From contig LKNB01000023.1 in NCBI GenBank assembly GCA_001564055.1, forward strand, positions 1-44,355: a stretch of DNA of 44,355 nt. Reading direction: 5' to 3'. Position numbers and translations under genes: made by a program. The notes beneath the pieces were generated by a model. It was not told the origin of the DNA, made no database searches, and saw only the letters and a program-made list of their open reading frames with translations. Below, one piece after another: positions 7,475 through 14,922 of this stretch. Positions within the stretch are counted from its first letter, which is position 1. Each line of letters starts with the position of its first letter. The stretch is from Rhodothermaceae bacterium Tc-Br11_B2g6_7 (lineage in GTDB: Bacteria; Bacteroidota; Rhodothermia; Rhodothermales; Salinibacteraceae).

Positions 7475-9349
7475 ATGCCTGACGCTACCTCTTCGCCTCC
7501 TGTCGAAACCCTCACGGAGGCCACCATTCTGTTTGCGGGCGACTCGGGCGACGGCATGCAGCTGACCGGTACTCAGTTTACGCAGGCCGCGGCGCATGCA
7601 CGCAACGACCTCGCGACCCTGCCCGATTACCCGGCAGAGATCCGCGCGCCCGCAGGCACCACATATGGCGTGAGTGCCTTTCAGCTGCGCTTTGGGTCAG
7701 GTGAGATTCGCACGCCCGGGGACGAGGTTGATCTTCTTGTGGCCATGAACCCCGCAGCGCTGAAGGTGCACCTGCACCGCGTGCGCGAAGGCGGCGCGCT
7801 CATCGTAAACGCCAACAGCTTCACCGAGCGCGATCTGGAGCTGGCGGAACTGGAGCAAAACCCGCTGGAGAGCGGCCTGCTGGAAGGCTACCAGGTCTTC
7901 GAGGTGGAGCTCACGCGGCTAACGCAGGAGGCCCTGGAGCACACCGACCTCTCTCGTACCACGGTGGGACGTACGAAAAACATGTTCGCGCTCGGGCTGG
8001 CGCTCTGGCTCTATTCGCGTCCGCTGGAGCCCACGCAGCAGTGGCTCCAGCAGAAGTTTGCCGACGAGCCGGAGATCCGGGACGCTAACCTGCATGTGCT
8101 GTCGAAGGGCTATCACTATGGCGAGACGACCGACGCGTTCGTGGTGCGCTACGACGTAGCCGCGGCCGACCTCGCCCCGGGCACGTACCGCTCCATTCGC
8201 GGCGCGCAGGCGATTGCGCTCGGGCTGGTGGCGGCCAGCAAGCAGAGCGGCCTGCCGCTGTTCTACGGCTCCTACCCCATCACGCCCGCGTCCGACCTGC
8301 TGCACGAGTTATCCCGCTACAAGCACTTCGGGGTGATGACCTTTCAGGCAGAAGATGAAATTGCAGCCGCTGGGGCCGCTGTCGGCGCCAGCTTTGGCGG
8401 CGCCCTTGGCGTCTGCGCCACCAGCGGCCCGGGCGTGGCGCTGAAGACCGAAACCATCGGGCTGGGCGTGATGACCGAGCTGCCCCTGGTCATCATCGAC
8501 ATGCAGCGCGGCGGCCCTTCAACGGGCCTGCCGACCAAGACCGAGCAGAGCGACCTCCTGCAGGCCGTCTATGGCCGCAACGGCGAAGCGCCGCTGCCGG
8601 TGCTGGCCGCAAGCAGCCCGGCCGACTGCTTCGACACCATCTACGAGGCCTGCCGCATCGCCACCCGCTACATGACGCCCGTCATCTTTCTGGCCGATGG
8701 CTACCTCGGCAACGGCTCCGAGCCCTGGCGCATCCCCGACGTGGCCGACCTCCCGGCCTTCGACGTCTCGTTCGCCACGACGCCCACCGCTTCTAATGGT
8801 CAGAACGACTTCCTCCCGTACGCCCGCGACCCTGACACGCTCGCGCGGCCGTGGGCTAAGCCCGGGACGAAGGGCCTGGAGCACCGCATCGGGGGGCTGG
8901 AGAAAGCGCACGAGACGGGCAACGTCTCCTACGACCCGGCCAATCACCAGCGCATGGTGAAGCTCCGCGCCGAAAAGGTACAGCGCGTGACGGACATGAT
9001 GCCGCCTACGCCCGTGTATGGGGACCCCGACGGCGCCCTGCTCGTCATCGGCTGGGGTTCCACGCGCGGCGCGATTGAGGCGGCCGTAGACCGGGTCCGG
9101 GCGTCTGACGCGCGCGTCGGGCATGTGCACCTGCGGCATGTGCACCCCTTCCCTGCCGACCTTGGCCCCATCCTTAGGCGCTTCGACAAGATTCTGGTGC
9201 CGGAACTCAACAACGGCCAGCTTATCCGCCTCCTGCGGGATCAGTTTACGCGCTCCATGACGCCGCTCAATAAGATTCAAGGTCAGCCCTTCCACGCGCA
9301 AGAAGTGGAAGCGGCCCTGCGCGAGGCGCTGGTCTCCACCCCGGCCTGA
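7475..9349 (+). CDS. korA: 2-oxoacid:ferredoxin oxidoreductase, alpha subunit with fused gamma domain
   Basis: A 624-residue protein with two parts. Residues about 15-200 form the gamma (pyruvate/ketoisovalerate oxidoreductase catalytic) domain, with FAGDSGDGMQLTG and DLLVAMNPAAL. From about 240 comes the alpha subunit, with PLFYGSYPITPASDLLHELS, FQAEDEIAAAGAAVGASFGG and TSGPGVALKTETIGLG, then the C-terminal domain II (LLVIGWGSTRG). With the beta subunit encoded 50 bp downstream it would oxidise 2-oxoglutarate or another 2-oxoacid to an acyl-CoA with ferredoxin as acceptor. The fused gamma-alpha layout is the usual one in aerobic Bacteroidota and halophiles. A GTG at 7463 is in frame, but the ATG at 7475 is preferred. 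Confidence 0.93.
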   Translation: MPDATSSPPVETLTEATILFAGDSGDGMQLTGTQFTQAAAHARNDLATLPDYPAEIRAPAGTTYGVSAFQLRFGSGEIRTPGDEVDLLVAMNPAALKVHLHRVREGGALIVNANSFTERDLELAELEQNPLESGLLEGYQVFEVELTRLTQEALEHTDLSRTTVGRTKNMFALGLALWLYSRPLEPTQQWLQQKFADEPEIRDANLHVLSKGYHYGETTDAFVVRYDVAAADLAPGTYRSIRGAQAIALGLVAASKQSGLPLFYGSYPITPASDLLHELSRYKHFGVMTFQAEDEIAAAGAAVGASFGGALGVCATSGPGVALKTETIGLGVMTELPLVIIDMQRGGPSTGLPTKTEQSDLLQAVYGRNGEAPLPVLAASSPADCFDTIYEACRIATRYMTPVIFLADGYLGNGSEPWRIPDVADLPAFDVSFATTPTASNGQNDFLPYARDPDTLARPWAKPGTKGLEHRIGGLEKAHETGNVSYDPANHQRMVKLRAEKVQRVTDMMPPTPVYGDPDGALLVIGWGSTRGAIEAAVDRVRASDARVGHVHLRHVHPFPADLGPILRRFDKILVPELNNGQLIRLLRDQFTRSMTPLNKIQGQPFHAQEVEAALREALVSTPA

Positions 9350-9399
9350 CGCCACGCCCTCCCCTACCTCACGTTCTGCTGCACCGATCTTCCCCCCCC

Positions 9400-10545
9400 A
9401 TGCCTGACAACACTTCCCCTGACGGCACAAAGAAGCCTGCCGGACCGCCGGGGGCCAAGAAGCCTGCCGGACCGCCGGGGGCGCGGAAACCCACCATGCC
9501 TCCCGGCACGAAGCCTCCGACGGGGCCGTCCGGAGGGGATGGGGCCGACGGCCTCACCCGGAAAGACTTCGCCTCGGACCAGGATGTCCGCTGGTGCCCG
9601 GGCTGCGGCGACTACGCCATTCTGGCTACGGTCCAGCGCCTGATGCCCGAACTGGACGTGCCGAAGGAAAACATCGTTTTTCTGAGCGGTATTGGCTGCT
9701 CGGGGCGCTTTCCGTACTACATGGACACGTATGGCTTCCACTCTATCCACGGACGTGCGCCGGCGTTTGCCACCGGGCTGAAGTCGAGCCGCCCCGAGCT
9801 GGACGTATGGGTCGTCACCGGGGATGGCGACGCCCTCTCCATCGGCGGCAACCATCTGATCCATGTACTGCGCCGCAACGTGGACCTGCAGATCCTGCTC
9901 TTCAACAACCAGATCTACGGCCTCACCAAAGGGCAGTACAGCCCCACATCCGAGCAGGGCAAGATCACCAAAAGCACGCCTTACGGCTCCATCGACCACC
10001 CCTTCAACCCGGTCGCCGTGGCGCTGGGCGCGGATGCCTCGTTTGTGGCGCGCACGATGGACCGCGACCCGAAGCACCTGAAGGCCACGATGAAGCGCGC
10101 GCATGACCACCGGGGGGCTGCGCTCGTTGAGATCTACCAGAACTGCAATATCTTTAACGACGGCGCCTTCTTTGACTTCACCGAGCGGGCCACGAAAGCC
10201 AAAGCGGCCCTCTTCCTTGAAGACGGCGCGCCCCTCACCTACGATAACGGCACCCGCGGCGTACGGCTGGAGGGCCTCCAGCTGAAACCCATCGAGCTGA
10301 CGAACGGCCGCTGGTCGGTAGATGACTGTCTCGTGTATGACGAAACAAGCCAAGAGATGGCCCAGCTCGTGGGGCGGATGTACTGGCAGGAGGACCTGCC
10401 ACGCCCGTTTGGCGTCATTTACCGCGAGGAGCGGGCAACCTACGACGAGCTACTCCACACGCAGATCGGCGGCCTGGTGGAACGCCGGGGCACCGGCGAC
10501 CTGGCCACCCTTTTCCACGATGCCGATACCTGGGACATCTCGTAG
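9400..10545 (+). CDS. korB: 2-oxoacid:ferredoxin oxidoreductase, beta subunit
   Basis: A 381-residue thiamine-diphosphate-binding beta subunit. Cys residues of the [4Fe-4S] site are visible at C66 and C69 (WCPGCGDYAIL) and C100 (SGIGCSGR). The TPP/Mg motif is GDGDALSIGGNH (141 onward) with NNQIYGLTKGQ. The first ~50 residues are unusual: a Pro/Gly/Lys tail made of two 9-residue units KKPAGPPGA followed by diverging copies, preceding the conserved domain at LTRKDFASD. It forms an operon with korA (50-bp gap). The same orientation and closeness suggest the downstream formate/nitrite transporter may be read with it, although 90 bp with a small tandem repeat lie between. Confidence 0.94.
   Translation: MPDNTSPDGTKKPAGPPGAKKPAGPPGARKPTMPPGTKPPTGPSGGDGADGLTRKDFASDQDVRWCPGCGDYAILATVQRLMPELDVPKENIVFLSGIGCSGRFPYYMDTYGFHSIHGRAPAFATGLKSSRPELDVWVVTGDGDALSIGGNHLIHVLRRNVDLQILLFNNQIYGLTKGQYSPTSEQGKITKSTPYGSIDHPFNPVAVALGADASFVARTMDRDPKHLKATMKRAHDHRGAALVEIYQNCNIFNDGAFFDFTERATKAKAALFLEDGAPLTYDNGTRGVRLEGLQLKPIELTNGRWSVDDCLVYDETSQEMAQLVGRMYWQEDLPRPFGVIYREERATYDELLHTQIGGLVERRGTGDLATLFHDADTWDIS
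9430..9483 (+). repeat. 27-bp tandem repeat inside korB
   Basis: Two copies of a 27-bp unit (9430-9456 and 9457-9483) differ only in the last base and encode KKPAGPPGA twice. A third, diverged unit (RKPTMPPGT) and a fourth (KPPTGPSGG) follow. The repeat keeps the frame, so changes in copy number would only lengthen or shorten the N-terminal tail. Confidence 0.85.
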
Positions 10546-10554
10546 CAGCCACAC

Positions 10555-10584
10555 GCTACTTCCGCACCGGCTACTTCCGCACTG
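10555..10584. repeat. 15-bp tandem repeat between korB and the FNT gene
   Basis: GCTACTTCCGCACCG (10555-10569) is directly followed by GCTACTTCCGCACTG (10570-10584), one mismatch. It lies 10 bp after the korB stop and 51 bp before the next start. No function is evident. Confidence 0.7.
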
Positions 10585-10635
10585 GCGCCCGCGTGCAGCT
10601 TCCACCGCTGTTGCCTCCCACCTTAACCTCCATTC

Positions 10636-11508
10636 ATGAGCGCATCCGATGCCTCGCCTGATCCCAGCACCAGCGGTGCGTTTACGCTGGATGCGTACGA
10701 GCCCGATCAGATCGCGGAGCGGGTACTGAAAAAAGGGGTCAAAAAGACCCGCTTCCCGGCTTACAAAACGATGGTGCTCGGGTTTATGGGCGGCTCCTTC
10801 ATCTCGCTTGGGGCGATGTATGAGCTGTTTCTCATGTCCCACCCCGAGATTAGCGGAGGGACCGGTGCTGTGCTTGGGCCGCTGTTTTATGCGGTAGGCT
10901 ACATCATTGCCTTCATATCCGGCGCAGAGATCTTCACGACCAACAACCTCTCAGCTATGGCCCTCGCCTCGGGCAAAGTGTCGCTATACGAGGTGGCCCG
11001 GAACTGGTCGCTGGTGCTTTTCTCCAACCTGCTGGGCGCTGTGGGTATCGTGACGCTGTTTTTCTTCTCAGGTGTGGCTACCATCTTCGACGGGGCCCTC
11101 ATCGAGACGGCTAAAACTATTTCAGCGTTCAAGCTGTCGTTTTCGCCGCTCCAGACGATCATCATTGGCATCTTCGGCAACATGCTCATCTGCTCCGGCC
11201 TGTGGCTGGCGATGGCCGGACGATCGGTTACGGACAAGTTCATCGCGTTGCTCGTCCCGGTAGCCGCTGTGCCCGCCATGAACTTCCAGCACAGCACGGG
11301 CAACATGTTTCAGTTTTTCCTTGCCCTCATCACCAAAGTGGACGGCGTGGGCCTTGACCTTCCGGCGCAGATCACCATCACCAGCATTGCCACCAACCTC
11401 GTGCTTGTATCGATTGGCAACATCATCGGGGGCGGCTTTTTCATCGCGACCATCTACTACTTTGTCTTTCTGCGCTACAAAGATGTAGACCCGGACGTAT
11501 CGCCATAG
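10636..11508 (+). CDS. formate/nitrite transporter family protein
   Basis: A 290-residue inner-membrane protein of the FocA/NirC family, pentameric channels for small monovalent anions such as formate, nitrite or hydrosulfide. After a polar N-terminal tail of about 40 residues there are six hydrophobic segments. Family marks: GFMGGSFISLG in TM1, GAEIFTTNN (omega-loop region after TM2), and the pore His219 in MNFQHSTGNM. The substrate cannot be fixed from the sequence; neighbouring korAB is compatible with formate or other small acid handling, but this is weak context. A terminator-like hairpin follows about 20 bp after the stop. Confidence 0.9.
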   Translation: MSASDASPDPSTSGAFTLDAYEPDQIAERVLKKGVKKTRFPAYKTMVLGFMGGSFISLGAMYELFLMSHPEISGGTGAVLGPLFYAVGYIIAFISGAEIFTTNNLSAMALASGKVSLYEVARNWSLVLFSNLLGAVGIVTLFFFSGVATIFDGALIETAKTISAFKLSFSPLQTIIIGIFGNMLICSGLWLAMAGRSVTDKFIALLVPVAAVPAMNFQHSTGNMFQFFLALITKVDGVGLDLPAQITITSIATNLVLVSIGNIIGGGFFIATIYYFVFLRYKDVDPDVSP

Positions 11509-11527
11509 CACCTGTCCTCATCGACAG

Positions 11528-11552
11528 GCGCCCCCTGCCGCAGGCGCTTTTT
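11528..11552 (+). terminator. probable intrinsic terminator after the FNT gene
   Basis: GCGCC (11528-11532) pairs with GGCGC (11543-11547), with an inner CTGC/GCAG possibility, followed at once by TTTTT (11548-11552). It starts 20 bp after the stop codon. The stem is short, so confidence is moderate. Confidence 0.55.
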
Positions 11553-11686
11553 CTGGTGGGCGAGGTGGCCGCCGACATGGCTGAAGCCTGGAGGGCCTCC
11601 ATTCGCGTGCGCGCCGCCGCTTTTTTCTGGAGTCACACCTCACAAGCAAGAGCATAAGCTGATGATGGCGGACTGTTACGATGTGG

Positions 11687-11698
11687 CGTGCCGGCACG
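11687..11698. repeat. 12-bp perfect palindrome upstream of the GvpU-like gene
   Basis: CGTGCCGGCACG is its own reverse complement. A second inverted repeat, TGGGGC (11700-11705) with GCCCCA (11716-11721), follows directly. Both lie in the 232 bp between the FNT terminator and the start at 11785, so they could be operator sites or part of the 5' leader. No transcription factor gene is adjacent. Confidence 0.4.
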
Positions 11699-11784
11699 TT
11701 GGGGCTTGACATCATGCCCCACATGTGCCAGTTTGCGATTCCGAATTATGCCTTCCATGCTTTTCCATCTACTACTTCCCCCCT

Positions 11785-12213
11785 ATGGCCGGACACATTG
11801 ACCCGCTTCTGCAGCGCCTTACCCTCATCGTTGAGCAGCAGCAGGTGTACCTTCCCATTACCCTGTACATCGACGGCCGACCGGTATCGGGCGTGATGAC
11901 CAGCGCCGCTGACTTCCACGACCGGGCACGGGAGGACTTGGAGGACATTGCCGGCGACGCACCCTCGGATACGGTAACGGAAACCATCGGGCTGCTGCAG
12001 GCAGCCTTCGACCAGGACGCTTCCGACGCCGATAGCGACTACATCTACCTTACCGACGTCTTTCTCCTGGGCGAGCGCACACTGGACCTCTCGACCACCA
12101 CGCCCAGCCCATGCCTGCGCTTTCACCTGAGCGCTATCGACGCGTTTCACTTGATGTCGCTCAGTACCGGAGAACCCCTTGAGGACGAGCTCAACGCGGA
12201 CGATTTCGTGTAA
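11785..12213 (+). CDS. small acidic protein, possibly GvpU-like
   Basis: A 142-residue acidic protein. From memory of the family, its order of motifs resembles the gas-vesicle accessory protein GvpU: an N-terminal helix, then LPITLYIDGRPVSGVMTSA followed by DFHDRAREDLEDI, a variable middle, then YIYLTDVFLLG and a C-terminal strand pair ending AIDAFHLMSLS. GvpU proteins show the same '(I/L)SL.V.G..(V/I)SG.M.SA..(Y/F)F' and 'H(F/L)....V(D)(A/G)F.LG.(I/L)S' pattern. No other gas-vesicle gene (gvpA, gvpN) is in the window, so this is a fold-level suggestion only. The ATG at 11785 is preferred over 11725, which adds a Cys-rich stretch. A strong bidirectional terminator follows. Confidence 0.5.
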   Translation: MAGHIDPLLQRLTLIVEQQQVYLPITLYIDGRPVSGVMTSAADFHDRAREDLEDIAGDAPSDTVTETIGLLQAAFDQDASDADSDYIYLTDVFLLGERTLDLSTTTPSPCLRFHLSAIDAFHLMSLSTGEPLEDELNADDFV

Positions 12214-12252
12214 ACTCACCGTGCCTGCTTGGTTTATGCACGCCGTTCTTGC

Positions 12253-12284
12253 CGGCCCTGCCCCACGGTGTGTGGGCAGGGCCG
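12253..12284. terminator. bidirectional intrinsic terminator
   Basis: An 11-bp perfect GC-rich stem, CGGCCCTGCCC (12253-12263) with GGGCAGGGCCG (12274-12284), encloses a 10-nt loop. It lies between two convergent genes whose stops are at 12213 and 12319. T-rich bases follow on the plus side (CTTTGCTTT). It probably ends transcription from both directions. Confidence 0.75.
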
Positions 12285-12318
12285 CTTTGCTTTAGCCCTG
12301 TGAGGCTACGGGACCTGC

Positions 12319-13896
12319 CTACCAGAAGAGGATGAGCAGTACCACCGTTATGCTTAGCACCACCACCGACTGGTACCGGTAGTCCTTGAACCACGGCAGA
12401 TCCTCCGCCGGCTCGATCGTCCGGTTGCTCCACGTAAGCCCCACCACCTTTTCTTTAGCCGGGACCTCGTCAAATACCAGCGCCGCCCCAATGGCCAGCA
12501 CCAGGCAGAGCGCCGTCAGGATGCCGGCGATGATCGTAAAGTGCAAGCCCACGATGTCTGTGATCCACAACAGGAAAATCCCAAACGAGAGGATGTGGCC
12601 GCCCACCAGCGTGATGAACGCGCTGTGGCGCCCCATCCGTGGCCAGAACACCGCCAGGAGAAACACAGCTACCACCGGCGGCACCAGGAAGGACAGCATC
12701 GACTGGATGTAATTCCAGAGCCCGGGAAACTCCCGGATGGCGGGCGCCCAGAGCGCGGCGACGATCATCAGAATGAGCGTCACCCACTTCCCGAGCGTAC
12801 CGATCTGCTCGGCCGTCATATCGGGCTTGTTCGGCTGCACAAAGTCGACGGTGATGAGGGTGGAGGCAGCGTTCAGGGTGGAGTCGATGGTCGACATAAT
12901 AGCCGCAACCAAGCCAGCCAGCACCAGCCCCACAAAGCCCACCGGCAGGAGCTCCGTCACCAGCGTGGGGAAGACGAGGTCTGGCTGATCCAGGCCGGGG
13001 TACAGCGTGAGTGCCCACGCCCCGGGCAGCACCATGATGAACAGGGGCGCCAGCTTCAGCAGCCCACCCAGCAACGCGCCCCAGCGGGCGTTTTTAAGGT
13101 CCTTCGCCCCCAGCACGCGCTGCACGATGTACTGGTTGAGGCCCCAGTAGTAAAACCCCAGCACGGGCACCCCAATCAGCGTCCCCAGCCAGGGCAGGCG
13201 GCCCTCCGGGTTGTCGATGGGGTGGATCTTGGAAAGGTGCCCGTCCGGCAGGGCCGCGGTGGCCGCCTCCCACGAGAAGTCGAACTGCTGAAAGGCCAGA
13301 AAGGCGATCACGCAGGAGCCGAAAAATAGGATAACGGCCTGGATCACATCGGTGTAGACCACCGCCGCCAGCCCGCCCGCAGCCGTGTAAAGCCCAGCCA
13401 CCAGGGCCAGCCCAAAGGCCGTCCACAAGAAGGGCAGTTCTGGAAAGAACATCTGCAGCACCAACGTGCCCGCGTAAATCCCCCCGGCCGCATCAATCAG
13501 AATACTGGTGAGGATGGTAAGCCCCGAGAAGTACTTGCGCGAGCGCACATCGAATCGCTTCTCCAGGTATTCCGGAATTGTCGTCAGCCGCGACTTGATG
13601 AAGAACGGGATGAAGAAAAACGCCATAAAGACCAACACGACCCCGGCCATCCACTCGTAGTTGGACACGGCAATACCCGTGCTGTAGGCATCGCCCGCGA
13701 GCCCAATCAGTGTGGTGCTGGAGATGTTAGAGGCAAAGAGCGACAGTCCAATGGTGCCCCACATCAGCGAACGCCCCGCCAGGAACAGGTCTTCCCCGGT
13801 GTCAATCCGCTTGGAGATGTAATACCCGATGCCGAAGACCACGAGGAAGTACCCCGCGATGATGACCAGGTCGAGGTTGCTAATGGGAAAGTCCAT
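12319..13896 (-). CDS. sodium:solute symporter (SSS family)
   Basis: A 525-residue polytopic membrane protein of the SSS/SGLT family with about 14 hydrophobic segments. Typical features are the N-terminal LDLVIIAGYFLVVFGIG, the DLFLAGRSLMWGTIGLSLFASNISS segment around the first sodium-binding helix, YTAAGGLAAVVYTDVIQ, YYWGLNQYIVQRVLGAKD, and AAIMSTIDSTLNAASTL (family signature near TM8). Such proteins take up sugars, inositol, amino acids or similar solutes with Na+; the GLNQYIVQR region is closest to the sugar-type branch. The upstream TTG at 13920 is rejected in favour of the ATG at 13896. It is divergent from the PhzF gene. Confidence 0.9.
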   Translation of the reverse strand: MDFPISNLDLVIIAGYFLVVFGIGYYISKRIDTGEDLFLAGRSLMWGTIGLSLFASNISSTTLIGLAGDAYSTGIAVSNYEWMAGVVLVFMAFFFIPFFIKSRLTTIPEYLEKRFDVRSRKYFSGLTILTSILIDAAGGIYAGTLVLQMFFPELPFLWTAFGLALVAGLYTAAGGLAAVVYTDVIQAVILFFGSCVIAFLAFQQFDFSWEAATAALPDGHLSKIHPIDNPEGRLPWLGTLIGVPVLGFYYWGLNQYIVQRVLGAKDLKNARWGALLGGLLKLAPLFIMVLPGAWALTLYPGLDQPDLVFPTLVTELLPVGFVGLVLAGLVAAIMSTIDSTLNAASTLITVDFVQPNKPDMTAEQIGTLGKWVTLILMIVAALWAPAIREFPGLWNYIQSMLSFLVPPVVAVFLLAVFWPRMGRHSAFITLVGGHILSFGIFLLWITDIVGLHFTIIAGILTALCLVLAIGAALVFDEVPAKEKVVGLTWSNRTIEPAEDLPWFKDYRYQSVVVLSITVVLLILFW

Positions 13897-13927
13897 AGGC
13901 TTGGGCTGGCTGAGGGGCAAGGCTGCT

Positions 13928-13959
13928 GGAACATAAAGATTTTATTGAGTCCCTGCAAC
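13928..13959 (-). promoter_or_regulatory. putative Bacteroidota-type promoter of the symporter gene
   Basis: Read on the minus strand, GTTG is followed after 20 nt by TATGTTCC, close to the Bacteroidota consensus TTTG-N19/20-TAnnTTTG. The -7 box ends about 30 bp before the ATG at 13896, leaving a short leader. Found by eye only. Confidence 0.3.
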
Positions 13960-14095
13960 CGCTTACATGAGCCGCTGGAAGCGTTTTCGGTCGGAGGGCG
14001 TATCTTACCCTATCTTCGGCATCGGCTGGTATGCTGTCCTGTGTGCCGCCAGCAGCCATCTTTCCGCCACCCGTTTCCTGCTTTCCCTGATCGCC

Positions 14096-14908
14096 ATGGC
14101 TTACGTCCTTCATCAGATCGATGCGTTTACCGACACCCCGTTTGGGGGCAACCCCGCAGCGGTGTGCCTGCTGCCTGCGTTTCCTGAAGATACCTGGATG
14201 CAGCAGGTTGCCGGGGAGATGAACCTGTCGGAAACGGCCTTTCTGGTGGCGCACAACGCCCCTACTTCCGAGGCGCCCGCCTACCACCTCCGCTGGTTCA
14301 CGCCCACCACAGAAGTTGACCTGTGCGGGCATGCCACGCTGGCGTCGGCGCACTGGCTGTATGCCGGCGGCACGGTGGCTGCGGACGCCACGGTGACGTT
14401 CCACACGGCCAGTGGGGTGCTTGAAGCCCGCTACGCAGACGAGATGATTTGGCTTGACTTCCCGGCGGAGCCGCCCCATGCGGTAAACCCGCCGGACGGG
14501 CTCCTCGAAGCCCTTGGAACGCCCGCTGCGGTGACGATTGCCCGTAACCGCATGGACTACCTTGTGCAGTTGGAGACCGCCGCGGCGGTCCGAGCGCTCA
14601 CGCCGGACCTCACCCGCCTATCAACCATCGATACCCGCGGCGTAATTGTTACCGCCCCGAGCGATGATTCAGCATACGACGTGGTGTCTCGCTTCTTTGC
14701 CCCCCGTGTGGGCGTGCCGGAGGATCCGGTCACGGGCTCTGCGCACTGCGCCCTGGCGCCGTACTGGCACCGGGTGCTGGGCCGTGACGAGCTTACCGGA
14801 TACCAGGCCTCTGCACGAGGCGGCGTGGTTCGTATGCAGCACACAAACGATCGCGTGCAGCTGGGTGGGCAGGCCGTGGCCGTGCTGAAAGCGACGCTGC
14901 TGGTGTGA
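14096..14908 (+). CDS. PhzF family isomerase
   Basis: A 270-residue PhzF-like protein with the two-lobed diaminopimelate-epimerase fold. Visible marks are IDAFTDTPFGGNPAAVCLLP at the start, the catalytic Glu46 in EMNLSETAFL, WFTPTTEVDLCGHATLASAH, and VGVPEDPVTGSAHCALAPYW in the second lobe. PhzF itself isomerises a phenazine precursor, but most homologues, including this one without phenazine genes nearby, have unknown substrates. The frame extends back to 13967; the ATG at 14096 (MAYVLHQIDAFT) is the start that matches the family. The minus-strand gene that ends at 14923 converges on it with a 14-bp gap. Confidence 0.92.
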   Translation: MAYVLHQIDAFTDTPFGGNPAAVCLLPAFPEDTWMQQVAGEMNLSETAFLVAHNAPTSEAPAYHLRWFTPTTEVDLCGHATLASAHWLYAGGTVAADATVTFHTASGVLEARYADEMIWLDFPAEPPHAVNPPDGLLEALGTPAAVTIARNRMDYLVQLETAAAVRALTPDLTRLSTIDTRGVIVTAPSDDSAYDVVSRFFAPRVGVPEDPVTGSAHCALAPYWHRVLGRDELTGYQASARGGVVRMQHTNDRVQLGGQAVAVLKATLLV

Positions 14909-14922
14909 CCGCGGCAGCAGCG

